From Synechococcus sp. RCC307 (GTDB taxonomy: Bacteria; Cyanobacteriota; Cyanobacteriia; PCC-6307; Cyanobiaceae), in assembly GCA_000063525.1 (NCBI GenBank), contig CT978603.1, forward strand, positions 1,297,105 to 1,361,104: a stretch of 64,000 bases of DNA, written 5' to 3'. The notes beneath the pieces are model-generated. The model ran no database searches, was not told the DNA's origin, and worked only from the letters and a program-made list of their open reading frames with translations. A program made the position numbers and the translations under genes. Of this stretch, positions 18,661-27,329 are shown in pieces (the first letter of the stretch is position 1; every line of letters starts with the position of its first letter).

Positions 18661-19307
18661 GACAGTTTTTGAGCCCCTTCCACTGCGCCTTGCCAACGGC
18701 GCAGGGGCGCGAGGTCATAACCAAACAGATCCAAGGTGCGTTGCACCATGAAATCGACCATGTCGTCGAGGCTCTGCGGCTGGCCATACCAGGCTGGCAC
18801 TGGCGGGGCAATGCGAGCACCCGCTTCCGCCAACTGGGTGAGGTTGCGCAAATGGATCAAATTCCAAGGCATTTCCCTTGGAGCAATCACCAGGGGCCGC
18901 GCCTCTTTGAGTTGAACATCGGCAGCGCGCTCAATCAGATCGGTGGCCACCCCGGAAGCGATGCGGCCCACCGTGCCCATGGAGGCCGGCAGGATCAACA
19001 TCCCCCGCAAGCGATAGCTGCCACTGGCCGGTGGAGCTGCCTGGTCATTCCAGCGGTGGCAGCGCAGGCTGCCGGCCGTTGTGCCGCACTGCTCGCGCAA
19101 CACCCTCTCCTGCTCAGCTGGATTCACCGGCAGCACCAGCCCTAGCTCAGCGCGCCAAACCTCAAAGGCACCGCGGCTGATCACCAGCTCCACGGCCTGA
19201 TCGGCCTCGAGCAACAGCTGCAGGGTGCGCAGAGCCAGAACTTGAGCTGAGGCGCCACAGACCGCCAGGAGCAGCGGCGCTGAATCGTTAGCTGGCGTCG
19301 TTGTCAT
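18657..19307 (-). CDS. ubiX: Flavin prenyltransferase (UbiX type)
   Basis: Makes prenylated FMN, the cofactor of UbiD-type decarboxylases. 216 residues of the flavodoxin-like HFCD fold, with LLAVCGASAQVLALRTLQLL at the FMN-binding N-terminus, MLILPASMGTVGRIASGVATD and the C-terminal REMPWNLIHLRNL, which match UbiX. The ATG at 19307 is preferred to a TTG farther upstream. It starts 20 bases inside the end of the RNase II-like gene, so the three - strand genes from 21543 to 18190 look co-transcribed. Confidence 0.9.
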   Translation of the reverse strand: MTTTPANDSAPLLLAVCGASAQVLALRTLQLLLEADQAVELVISRGAFEVWRAELGLVLPVNPAEQERVLREQCGTTAGSLRCHRWNDQAAPPASGSYRLRGMLILPASMGTVGRIASGVATDLIERAADVQLKEARPLVIAPREMPWNLIHLRNLTQLAEAGARIAPPVPAWYGQPQSLDDMVDFMVQRTLDLFGYDLAPLRRWQGAVEGAQKLS

Positions 19308-21543
19308 CCCCTTCCTCAGCGGCATCGGGCACTACCAGATCGATCTGATGGCGCAACACATCGACCTTTTGCACCTCTACCTCGACGGCATCGCCGAGCT
19401 TGTAGGTGCGGCGGTTTTTGCGGCCCACCAAACGATGCTGACGCGAGCGGTACTCGTACCAGTCGTCCTTAAGGGAACTGACATGCACCAACCCCTCCAC
19501 CTGGGTGGGAGGGATCTCCACAAAGAAGCCGTAGCTCTGAATGCCACTGATCACGCCGGGCAAGGTCTGACCAACCAGCCCCTGGGCAGAGCGCGCCTGA
19601 ACCAGAGCCAAGGCATCACGCTCCACTTCATCGGCCGAACGGGCGCGGCCATTGAGGCGACTCACCAGGCCGGAGGCCATGGGGTCCTGGAATTGCGCTA
19701 TCAGGCTGGGGCTGAACAAGGGCCACTCCACCTGTCCGTGGCAGCTCTCGGAGCTGAGATCCAGACGGGTTTTGTGGCGCACACTGGGGCGATCCTTGCC
19801 CTCACTCAGCAGGGCCACCAACAGCAGTTGGTTCCAGATGGCGCTGTAGTGGAGCGACGGGCAGCACCAGGGGGCATAGGCCGTCTCCTCAGCCGCCAAG
19901 GCATTGGCCCCAGGCTCAGCGCTGAGTTGCACCGGCGTCGTCACCTCGCGCAATTGCTGCTGCAGCACCCGACTGCGATCGGTGCCGGCAAACGCAGCGG
20001 CCAGGGCTTGAGCGGCCGGGGCATTGCCATCACTGCCCAACTCGAGCGGGATGTCCAAGCCAACCGCCAGCTTCACCAGATCGTTGAGTTGGCCGGGATC
20101 AGGCGCCCCATGGGTGAGGAAGAGGCCAGGCAGCTCCAGGGCCGCAAAGTGGCGACCGAGGGCCTGTTCAGCCGGACGCAGCAGCTCCCGAAGCCAATGC
20201 AAGGGTTGATCCGCCGACCAGGCCGGCAACCATCCCTGCCAGCGCTGATCAGGCAGGCCCGAGGCCAGCTCCGCCAGGGGCTCCAGCGGAGGCACGGGGA
20301 GATCCAATTCCAGGCCGCCGGTGGCCAGCCTTTGCTGGCGCAGCAGCTCCACCAACGCCTGAAGCTGCTCGAGCAGGGGCAGGTGGTCCTTGAGGCTCTT
20401 GAGGGCAGCGGGGGTGGTGCGGGCTTTGGGCTTGCGGGCCAGCAGAGCTGCCAGGCCTTTGCGATCGAGCACCCCATCGACTTGCACCTGCGAGCGGCAG
20501 AAGCGGAAGTGCTGCAGCGTGCCGTCGGCGCTGAGATCCAAGGCCACCGAGAGGGCATCTTGGCTTTTGCCTGCCACCAAGGCCGCCGCCTTGTGGAGTG
20601 TGGCCGGCAGCAGTGAAATCCAGCTGCTGCCAAGGCTGAGGGCTTCGCCGTGCTGACGCAACCAACGCTCCAGGGGTGATTCCAAGGCCAAGCGTTCCGC
20701 CACGCTCGGGGTGTGAACCCACAGCCGTTGCGCACCGTCATCGAGGGCTTCCAGGGACACCGCAGGAAGCAGCGGGGCATCTTTGGCACTCCACCCCTGC
20801 AGCAACACGGTGGGAAGCGCCGTCAGATCATCACGACCTGATTCGGCTGGAACTTTGAGGCTGGCACGACCGCTAAAGCCACTGGTGTTGAGGCGATGGC
20901 GCGCCAACAGCAGCTCATGATCATCGGCTTCTGAACCTTGAACCTTGAGGGAGCGGGCGACGTGCCCCTGGGCCGGGAACTGGCCCACCGGGAAGCGGTC
21001 AAGGCTGACCTCCACCACGGCGGTATCGCTGGTTTCCGCGTGGGCGGCGTCGGTTTCCGGAAGCTGAATAGCCGCATGCAGCCGGTCATCAAGGGGAACA
21101 GCCACCAGCTGTTCGGCCTGGAGCTCCACCTGGGCCAACACCGTGGTGTTCGCTCGCTCGAGGACGCACTGAACGACTCCCTCCGGAGAACGGCGCCTGC
21201 CGCCTTCACGGGTGACTTTGACCAGAACCCGATCGCCATTCCAGGCATGGTTGAGCTGGTGATCCCGCAGGTAGACGTCCTCACCGCCGTCTTCCCGCAG
21301 TGCGAAACAGAAGCCTTTGCTAGAGGAGCGCACCCGAGCCTCAAAGATCGCGTCGTTGGAGGCGCGACTGATTCCCTCCTCCCCGCTGGCGATCACGCCC
21401 ACCTTGGCGAGCGCTTGCAGCGCTAATTCCAGTTGGGCCTTCTCAACCGCGGTTTTAAGGGCCAGCTTCTTCTCCAGATTCGTCAGCGGCAGCACCGCGT
21501 CCCCCCGCAGCTGATCCAGCAGATCGGAGACGGAAAATTTCAT
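19288..21543 (-). CDS. RNase II/R-family (Zam-like) protein with degenerate catalytic site
   Basis: 751 residues. Order: N-terminal helical/cold-shock-like RNA-binding parts (about 1-130, including GFCFALREDGGEDVYL), an RNB-like domain (about 235-640) and a C-terminal S1 domain (about 665-745, GVISGIQSYGFFVEI). In the RNB region the framework aligns with RNase II (DDLTALP, RLWVHTPSV, LDLSADGTL). The cluster of four metal-binding Asp normally found between DDLTAL and the following strand is absent, and the TSPxRRxxD motif is replaced by APWCCPSLHYS. RNA binding without hydrolysis is therefore likely; the gene is otherwise intact. Confidence 0.85.
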   Translation of the reverse strand: MKFSVSDLLDQLRGDAVLPLTNLEKKLALKTAVEKAQLELALQALAKVGVIASGEEGISRASNDAIFEARVRSSSKGFCFALREDGGEDVYLRDHQLNHAWNGDRVLVKVTREGGRRRSPEGVVQCVLERANTTVLAQVELQAEQLVAVPLDDRLHAAIQLPETDAAHAETSDTAVVEVSLDRFPVGQFPAQGHVARSLKVQGSEADDHELLLARHRLNTSGFSGRASLKVPAESGRDDLTALPTVLLQGWSAKDAPLLPAVSLEALDDGAQRLWVHTPSVAERLALESPLERWLRQHGEALSLGSSWISLLPATLHKAAALVAGKSQDALSVALDLSADGTLQHFRFCRSQVQVDGVLDRKGLAALLARKPKARTTPAALKSLKDHLPLLEQLQALVELLRQQRLATGGLELDLPVPPLEPLAELASGLPDQRWQGWLPAWSADQPLHWLRELLRPAEQALGRHFAALELPGLFLTHGAPDPGQLNDLVKLAVGLDIPLELGSDGNAPAAQALAAAFAGTDRSRVLQQQLREVTTPVQLSAEPGANALAAEETAYAPWCCPSLHYSAIWNQLLLVALLSEGKDRPSVRHKTRLDLSSESCHGQVEWPLFSPSLIAQFQDPMASGLVSRLNGRARSADEVERDALALVQARSAQGLVGQTLPGVISGIQSYGFFVEIPPTQVEGLVHVSSLKDDWYEYRSRQHRLVGRKNRRTYKLGDAVEVEVQKVDVLRHQIDLVVPDAAEEGDDNDAS

Positions 21544-21593
21544 GCGTGAGCCATCCCAGGCTGGGGTGTAGAGCGTCAGCCTGACGACTCAGT

Positions 21594-21911
21594 TTAGTTA
21601 TGGGGCAAGCCATCACTGGCCGAGGCCGCCCAAAGCAGGCGAGCACCAATCACCAGGAATCCCACCGCCGCCAGCAGCTGCAACAACTCAGCTGGCACCA
21701 GTTGGGCTAACGAGCCACCGGCCAAGGCCCCAATCAAGCTGGCCAAAACCAGGGCCGAGGCACTAGCAACAAACACCACCACTGGGGACTTGCTCGTACC
21801 GCTGATGGCCACGGTGGCCAGCTGGGTCTTGTCTCCCAGCTCCGCCAGGAACACGGCCAAAAAGGTGGAACCCACCAAGGCGAGATCAGCACTGGGAAAA
21901 GGAGTTGGCAT
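21594..21911 (-). CDS. Half-size GDT1/UPF0016 (TMEM165-type) cation exchanger subunit
   Basis: 105 residues, three hydrophobic helices, with a single signature [13 protein letters not shown] at about 21-33. Full UPF0016 proteins carry two such motifs; here the second copy is encoded by the adjacent gene, so the two probably assemble as a heterodimer. Family members export Mn2+ (or exchange Ca2+/Mn2+ for H+) and protect the photosynthetic apparatus from Mn excess. It starts four bases after the partner gene stop. Confidence 0.88.
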   Translation of the reverse strand: MPTPFPSADLALVGSTFLAVFLAELGDKTQLATVAISGTSKSPVVVFVASASALVLASLIGALAGGSLAQLVPAELLQLLAAVGFLVIGARLLWAASASDGLPHN

Positions 21912-21914
21912 CGC

Positions 21915-22247
21915 TCAGCTCGGCAGCAACTGAACCAGGGCACGACCACCAATGGCCGCCCCCAAAATCACCATCAAACCGCCTGCCAACCGCTCCAACT
22001 GCCGCGGCGGCACATGACGGGACAACCATTGCCCCAGCAGCACACCCACCAGTGATGTGCTCACCAGAGCCAAAGCCGCGCCCACAAACACAAGCAGGGG
22101 CCGGCCGGATTGGGCTGACAACAACAGCGTGGCCAATTGGGTCTTATCGCCCAGCTCCGCCAAAAAAACGGTGGTGAAGGTGGAGACAAACAACACCCAA
22201 CGCCCCGTGGGCTGGGAATCACTGGCCTGAAGGGGAGCTTCCACCAC
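21915..22247 (-). CDS. Second half-size GDT1/UPF0016 cation exchanger subunit
   Basis: 110 residues with [19 protein letters not shown] at about 28-46 and three hydrophobic helices. No ATG exists before the first helix; the GTG at 22247 (or the adjacent GTG at 22244) is the likely start, overlapping the YkgJ-type gene by about 29 bases. The pair resembles split manganese exchangers known in cyanobacteria. The longer open frame upstream is the shadow of the YkgJ-type gene. Confidence 0.85.
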   Translation of the reverse strand: MVEAPLQASDSQPTGRWVLFVSTFTTVFLAELGDKTQLATLLLSAQSGRPLLVFVGAALALVSTSLVGVLLGQWLSRHVPPRQLERLAGGLMVILGAAIGGRALVQLLPS

Positions 22248-22602
22248 CTTTGTTGTTTCGGATGGCCCGCTCAAATCGGCGCATTTCAAGGCTGCGCCCA
22301 CCGTATTCGACACGGATTTGCTGGCGGCAGCAATCGATCGCGAAGGAATCCTGGTGCTGGGCAGCCACATCAAAGCGCTGAGCCAATTGGTCCACCCGGC
22401 AAAAGTTCGGCCGCTCGCTGTAGATCCGGCAGGAGCGAGCGCCGGTGTCGTAGTGAATGCACCACCCATCAGGCCCCACCATCTCCAGGTACTGGGCTTT
22501 CTCCTCAGGGCTGAGGGCGTCGAGGGCCTCGCCCCGCTGTTCGGGATCGAGGCGGCAGCAGGCACCACAGCCGCTGATGCACTGCCAGCTGTGACAGGCC
22601 AT
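22219..22602 (-). CDS. YkgJ-family cysteine cluster protein
   Basis: 127 residues with an N-terminal [12 protein letters not shown] motif (about 9-20) and later cysteines in [11 protein letters not shown] and FCR, plus DCCRQQI, forming the Fe/Zn-chelating cluster of the UPF0153/YkgJ family. The ATG at 22602 follows an in-frame GTG. The gene overlaps the GDT1 subunit and is divergent from psb30, so metal handling is a consistent theme here; the metal itself is not deducible. Confidence 0.88.
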   Translation of the reverse strand: MACHSWQCISGCGACCRLDPEQRGEALDALSPEEKAQYLEMVGPDGWCIHYDTGARSCRIYSERPNFCRVDQLAQRFDVAAQHQDSFAIDCCRQQIRVEYGGRSLEMRRFERAIRNNKGGGSSPSGQ

Positions 22603-22680
22603 CACAGCCTGTGGGCCATCGCGGGCCAGTTCGGCAGCAAAGCCCGTAAAGTCGCAGGGATTGCATCACTGCCGCTCGCC

Positions 22681-22788
22681 ATGGGCATCGATTTCTCCCT
22701 GATTGCCAACTTCGCAGCCCTGGCTCTGATCGCCCTGGCTGGTCCGGCTGTGGTCTTCATCCTTTTCTACCGCCGCGGCGCCCTCTGA
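22681..22788 (+). CDS. psb30: Photosystem II reaction centre protein Psb30 (Ycf12)
   Basis: 35 residues: a short polar start, one transmembrane helix ([17 protein letters not shown]) and the ending YRRGAL, matching the AGPxxIFLLxxRRGxL pattern of Psb30/Ycf12. It is a peripheral one-helix subunit of PSII near PsbJ/cytochrome b559. It is a free-standing gene between the YkgJ-type gene and clc; the longer frame opening at 22318 is the antisense of YkgJ. Confidence 0.88.
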   Translation: MGIDFSLIANFAALALIALAGPAVVFILFYRRGAL

Positions 22789-22792
22789 GGCC

Positions 22793-24100
22793 TTACGCCT
22801 TCGGCAATTCCGGCTCTTCTGGCAAATCGTCCTTACCGAGAAAGATCTCGGTGAGGGCGTGATAAATCGGCTTGGGTTGCAGCCAACGGCTGATGTAAGC
22901 CGCCATGGCACTGGTCACCAGCAGTCCGGGGACACAATCCAGCGCGCCGGTCAACTTCAAGGTGAAAAGCGCCGCAAAGATCGGCAGTTGGGTGGCTCCA
23001 GCCAAGCCGCCAGCCATTCCGCAAATCATGCCGATCAATCCGGTATGACCGCTAAACCACGGCATCACAACGGCTCCGGTGACGCCACCAAAGGCCAGGG
23101 CCGGATCGATCAGGCCGCCAGGAATTCCTGATCCCAGCACCAAGATCGGCCCCAAGACTCGCTCTGCAATCACGGCAAGGCCCGACCACAGGGGCACCTC
23201 ACCAGCGTTGTTGATGATGTCGTGCAGAACAGCGGAACCTTCTCCCAACACGCGGGGGTTCCCCAGGGCCATCAACAGCATTCCCACGCCCAGCAGCAAG
23301 CCCATCGGCAGCGGGTAGCGAACAGCCAGGGGTGCCACCTTGCGGGTGAAGGTGAGCAGCAGATAGCTGAACAGCGCACCGATCAAGCCGCAGGCCACAC
23401 CAACTGGCAGGGCCAACAGCATCTGCATGGGGCCTTCCACCAACATGGGCAGCTCGCCGTAGGCAAAGGTGGGCTGCCCGCCATAGGCCGCCACCAATGA
23501 GGCCAGCAGGGCGACGGGCAGCGACGACCACACCAGCGGCAAGTTGAAGCGCTTCAGCAGATCTTCTGCCGAAAACAGAATGGCCACCAAGGGCGTGTTG
23601 AAACCTGCAGCCAAGCCAGCACCACCGGCGGCAGCCAACAGAACAGGCATGCCAATCTCCCGCAGAGGGCCTTTGAGGCTGCGGCGCATCAGCCAAACCG
23701 CACTGGCACCAACGAAGACAACCGGACCTTCCCGGCCGATCGGCAGCAAGCAGCCAGCGGCAATCGACCAGAGCACCAGCCGCGACAGCAGGGGCCGCAG
23801 GCCCAACAACTTGGGAGCGAGCTCAGGGTCTTCGATGCAGGCATCCGCCTGAGGAATGCCAGAACCAGCTCCAGGCCGCAGCCAGCGCTGCTGCAGCTGC
23901 AACACAAGTGGCATCGCCACCAGTGGCAGCAACACGAACCAACCCAGGCCTTCGCCAAGGGCAAACACATCGGTCAGAACGTGATCGCTGATGCTGTCGA
24001 TCTCGTTGAGCGGGATGCAAATCACCCCGATCACCAGGCCCAGCAACATCAACGGCAGCATCAACGGCAACCAATTGCGCGGTGCTGAGGCCACAGACAT
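22793..24100 (-). CDS. ClC-family chloride channel or Cl-/H+ antiporter
   Basis: 435 residues with about ten or more membrane helices. Selectivity-filter motifs are present: GAGSGIPQA (motif 1), GREGPVVFVGASAVW (gating Glu in GREGP) and GSGIPGGLIDPALAFG (GxFxP-like, here GGLIDP). No C-terminal CBS domains. The ATG shares one base with the recJ stop, so it is co-transcribed with recJ. Confidence 0.92.
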   Translation of the reverse strand: MSVASAPRNWLPLMLPLMLLGLVIGVICIPLNEIDSISDHVLTDVFALGEGLGWFVLLPLVAMPLVLQLQQRWLRPGAGSGIPQADACIEDPELAPKLLGLRPLLSRLVLWSIAAGCLLPIGREGPVVFVGASAVWLMRRSLKGPLREIGMPVLLAAAGGAGLAAGFNTPLVAILFSAEDLLKRFNLPLVWSSLPVALLASLVAAYGGQPTFAYGELPMLVEGPMQMLLALPVGVACGLIGALFSYLLLTFTRKVAPLAVRYPLPMGLLLGVGMLLMALGNPRVLGEGSAVLHDIINNAGEVPLWSGLAVIAERVLGPILVLGSGIPGGLIDPALAFGGVTGAVVMPWFSGHTGLIGMICGMAGGLAGATQLPIFAALFTLKLTGALDCVPGLLVTSAMAAYISRWLQPKPIYHALTEIFLGKDDLPEEPELPKA

Positions 24101-25950
24101 CAGGCAACAAAGCCGAGAGCAAGAGCAGCATGCTGCACCAGCTCAGCGGTATCGGGGTGAGATTGGACCGGGTCGGAATTGTCACCAGGGGTTTGGGGCC
24201 ACTGGCAACGCAATTCGCGCCCCTCTGGATTACGAATCACCAAGGCATCGCCCTGGCGCTCGCACTGATAGCAGCGCTGCCGGCGCCAGAGGGTGACCCG
24301 TTCATGCAGGGCGGGGCGTAGGGCCTCCAATTCCAATTGCAGCCTGGGCTGCCCCTGCCAGTGGTCTTCTTTGAGGCGAAAAGCCAGATCAAGCGTCGGG
24401 CTGCTGGGCTCAGGACCACTCCAACGCCAGGCAATCGCACTCAGTGACCCCGTCGGGACAGCCAGTTCGAGCAGTAGGTGACCGCCGCGAAGCAAGCGCT
24501 GCCGTTTGACCTTGCAGTGTCGAGCCCAAAAGAGGGGACTGGGGTTGGCAGCGCCAAATGGTTCCAACCGTCGCAGTTGCTGAAGAAAATCACGGTCGAT
24601 TTGCTCCAGCGGCAGCAAGGCTTCGGGGCGCACCACCAGGGCATGCTCCCGGCCCGCAAGCCAGTCATTGGCCAAGCCATTGAGCCGCTCATGCAGGGCG
24701 GCCACCTGGGTGGCCTGAACGGTGAATCCGCCGGCGGCGGGGTGACCGCCAAAGCGCTCCAACAGATCAGCACAGGCCTGCAACGCGGCATCCACCGCAA
24801 AACCCTCAGGGGCCCGCACCGATGAGCGCAACCGACCATTGCCCTCCCCAGCGAGCAGGGCGACCGGCAGACCCCAGCGCTCCACCAAGCGAGCAGCCAC
24901 GATGCCAATCACGCCGTGGTGCCAATGGTTTTGGGCCAATAAAAGAAAGGCTGGCCGCTGATCACCATCGGCTTCCACCAGCGCATTGGCCTCCGCTTCG
25001 ATGCCATCACAGAGCTCACGTCGCTGCCGGTTCAGTTGTTCACAGCGTTCCGCCAGCTCCAGAGCACGATCGGCATCGGCGGTGGTGAGCAGCTCTACAG
25101 CAAGCTGTGGATCGGCCAAGCGACCCACCGCATTGAGGCGCGGGGCCAAGCGAAAGCCAACCCCTTGGCTGTCGATGGGGCGATCCTCCAGACCGGCGAG
25201 TTCCGCTAAGGCCCGCAGTCCCGGCAACAGCGAGCGGTGCAGTTGCGGCAGGCCCTCTTGCAGCCAGCGGCGATTCACACCGGTCAGCGGCGCCATGTCG
25301 GCGATGGTGCCAATACAGAACAAATCGAGAGCTGTGCGCAGCGCCTGGGGGTTGCGCAGTCGCTCGGCCACAGCAGCCGCCAAGACGTAGGCCAAACCCA
25401 CGCCAGCCAAACCGCGGTAGGGCGAGCTGGGCGGTGTGAGGGCTGGATGCAGCAGAGCCAAGAGCGGTGGACGCTGCGGCGGAATGGTGTGGTGATCGGT
25501 CACGATCACCTCCAAGCCCAACCCTTCTGCACGTTCCAGGGCTTCTCGGGCGCTGATGCCGTTGTCGACGGTCACCAGCAACTTGACGCCCTGCTCAGCC
25601 AGGCGCTCCACCATGGCGGCATTGAGGCCATAGCCCTCGCTTTGCCGGCTAGGAATCGCCGCCTGGGGTTTGGCCCCCAAACGGCTCAGCACCCCCACCA
25701 ACAGGGCGGTACTGGTCATGCCATCGGCGTCGTAATCGCCGCAGACCGCCAAGGCTTGGCCTTCACGACAGGCCTGCAGCAGCCGCTGCACAGCAATTTC
25801 AAGATCGGGAAAGTGGGCCTTGGCCTCCGGTGCCGGATCGGGCTGCAACAGGCTTTGCAGCTCCTGGTGGCTTTGCACCCCACGGCGCTGCAGGACCGCC
25901 ACCAGAGCCGGGGGCAGCGCGAGCGATTGGGGGAGAGGCAGCGGTGGCAA
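24100..25950 (-). CDS. recJ: Single-stranded-DNA-specific exonuclease RecJ
   Basis: 5'-3' ssDNA exonuclease in recombination and mismatch repair. 616 residues with DHH-domain motifs CGDYDADGMTST, VTVDNGIS and VTDHHTIPP, the DHHA1 motif (RFGGHPAAGGFT) and a C-terminal OB-like domain. The only ordinary start is a TTG at 25950. The frame continues upstream for about 17 codons (containing PHWQLPAPL) to a stop, with no ATG, GTG or earlier TTG, so the true start is uncertain. Confidence 0.94.
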   Translation of the reverse strand: MPPLPLPQSLALPPALVAVLQRRGVQSHQELQSLLQPDPAPEAKAHFPDLEIAVQRLLQACREGQALAVCGDYDADGMTSTALLVGVLSRLGAKPQAAIPSRQSEGYGLNAAMVERLAEQGVKLLVTVDNGISAREALERAEGLGLEVIVTDHHTIPPQRPPLLALLHPALTPPSSPYRGLAGVGLAYVLAAAVAERLRNPQALRTALDLFCIGTIADMAPLTGVNRRWLQEGLPQLHRSLLPGLRALAELAGLEDRPIDSQGVGFRLAPRLNAVGRLADPQLAVELLTTADADRALELAERCEQLNRQRRELCDGIEAEANALVEADGDQRPAFLLLAQNHWHHGVIGIVAARLVERWGLPVALLAGEGNGRLRSSVRAPEGFAVDAALQACADLLERFGGHPAAGGFTVQATQVAALHERLNGLANDWLAGREHALVVRPEALLPLEQIDRDFLQQLRRLEPFGAANPSPLFWARHCKVKRQRLLRGGHLLLELAVPTGSLSAIAWRWSGPEPSSPTLDLAFRLKEDHWQGQPRLQLELEALRPALHERVTLWRRQRCYQCERQGDALVIRNPEGRELRCQWPQTPGDNSDPVQSHPDTAELVQHAALALGFVA

Positions 25951-26025
25951 CGGGGCCGGTAACTGCCAATGGGGAGCCGAAGAGGTGCTGATGGGAGCCG
26001 CCTAGGGTTCGCGCAATTCCACTGC

Positions 26026-26721
26026 ATGATGCCCCGCCTGCAAGCCCTGCTCTGGGACGTGGACGGCACCTTGGCTGACACCGAGCAGCAGGGTCATCGG
26101 CCAGCCTTCAATGCCGCCTTCGCCGCCGCGGGACTGCCGTGGCACTGGGACACCAGCACCTACCAGCGGCTGTTGCACACCAGCGGTGGACGCGAGCGGA
26201 TCCTGGCCTGGATGGCTGAGGTGGCTCAGCGCGATGAGGGCCTTGCCGCCGAGCTACACCGCAGCAAACAACAGCACTACAGCGAGCTATTGCGCCGGGG
26301 CAGCGTCCCATTGCGTCCTGGCGTCTTGGCCTTGGCCTGCGAAGCGGCGGCAGCTGGGCTGCAGCAATGGATTGTCACCACCAGTGGGCGCGCTGCCGTG
26401 GCGGCGCTGCTCCACAACACACCGGAGCTGGAGGCCTGTTTTGGCGGCTGGATTTGCGGCAACGACGTGCAACGCAAAAAACCAGATCCAGAGGCTTACA
26501 TCCTCGCCCTGGAGCACTTGAAGTTGCCGGCCTGCGAGGTCCTCGCCATTGAGGATTCACCCCAAGGCCTCGCCGCTGCCAAGGGCGCTGGGCTTGAGGT
26601 GGTGATCACCACAGACAACTGGAGCGGCGGCGCCACAGCCCTTGCCGAGGCCGCTTTGGTGGTGGAGCATCTCAGCCAGGGGCCTGTGACCCTCAAGCAG
26701 CTCAGCGCCCTGTTGCCATGA
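26026..26721 (+). CDS. HAD-superfamily phosphatase, CbbY-like
   Basis: 231 residues with motif I WDVDGTLADTE (the nucleophile and acid/base Asp in DxDGT), the helical cap domain, motif II VTTSGR, a Lys in NDVQRKKPDPEAY (motif III) and EDSPQGLAAAKGAGL (motif IV). This arrangement matches CbbY/beta-phosphoglucomutase-type HAD proteins; cyanobacterial and plastid CbbY hydrolyses xylulose-1,5-bisphosphate, a Rubisco inhibitor. Substrate assignment here is by resemblance. The ATG at 26026 (or 26029) is used; the gene is divergent from recJ and overlaps the next gene by ATGA. Confidence 0.85.
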   Translation: MMPRLQALLWDVDGTLADTEQQGHRPAFNAAFAAAGLPWHWDTSTYQRLLHTSGGRERILAWMAEVAQRDEGLAAELHRSKQQHYSELLRRGSVPLRPGVLALACEAAAAGLQQWIVTTSGRAAVAALLHNTPELEACFGGWICGNDVQRKKPDPEAYILALEHLKLPACEVLAIEDSPQGLAAAKGAGLEVVITTDNWSGGATALAEAALVVEHLSQGPVTLKQLSALLP

Positions 26722-27062
26722 CCCAACCGCCGCTGCAAAACACCCGGTTTAATCAGCTGCAAACCACCGTTGGCGAACGCCTGCTCGGCTGGGTCACCAG
26801 ACGCTGGCGCGACAAAAGCGTTGCGCTGATCGCCCTGTTTGCCGGTGGATACACAGCAGCCAACGTCACCACGCTCTACCTCAGCCTGCTGAAGGTGCAG
26901 AGCCTGGGCGCGCTGGGGCTGCTGTTGTTTTTTGAAGTCCTGATCCGGCTGCGCCAGCGTTACGCCGGCCAGCAGCCTGGATTGGCCTGGATTGCGATCG
27001 ACAACTTCCGGATCGGGTTTCTCTACCTGATCGTTTTAGAAGCGTTCAAGATCGGCAGTTAA
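26718..27062 (+). CDS. DUF565 (Ycf20-family) membrane protein
   Basis: 114 residues with two or three hydrophobic helices and the family pattern TRFNQL, a basic RRWRDKSVALIALFAGG, LGALGLLLFFEVLIRL and DNFRIGFLYLIVLEAFKIG. Ycf20 proteins are thylakoid membrane proteins of algae, plants and cyanobacteria, implicated in non-photochemical quenching in algae. Its ATG overlaps the HAD phosphatase stop. It converges on rpmF. Confidence 0.85.
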   Translation: MTQPPLQNTRFNQLQTTVGERLLGWVTRRWRDKSVALIALFAGGYTAANVTTLYLSLLKVQSLGALGLLLFFEVLIRLRQRYAGQQPGLAWIAIDNFRIGFLYLIVLEAFKIGS

Positions 27063-27063
27063 C

Positions 27064-27243
27064 TCAGGATTCAGCCTCGCCGTCCTCTTCAGGCATCGGG
27101 TAAACGAAACCTTGGGCACGGCCACTGAGAACGGCCTTACCAGCCGACAACGCCTTGCGTGCAGCCACGCGTGCTTTGGCTTTCCAGTGGGCATGACGCT
27201 GGTCGCGCTTCCCTTTGGAGGTTTTCTTCTTGGGAACGGCCAT
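27064..27243 (-). CDS. rpmF: 50S ribosomal protein L32
   Basis: 59 residues beginning [20 protein letters not shown], the conserved L32 start, followed by a basic stretch ([19 protein letters not shown]) and an acidic tail. The zinc-binding cysteines of some L32 proteins are absent, as usual for cyanobacterial forms. It is divergent from ftsH over an 86-base intergenic region. Confidence 0.97.
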   Translation of the reverse strand: MAVPKKKTSKGKRDQRHAHWKAKARVAARKALSAGKAVLSGRAQGFVYPMPEEDGEAES

Positions 27244-27329
27244 CGCTGCTCAAATGCCGGCAAACAGAAATTGTCTGTTCTCGAGAGTCCCTTCGTCAAT
27301 CGCTAAGCTCCGGACAGAAAGCCAACGCA

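Noticed and set aside
23199-23696. 165-codon antisense frame inside the ClC channel gene
   Set aside because: Arg/Ala/Gly-rich shadow frame of the clc gene; no protein signature.
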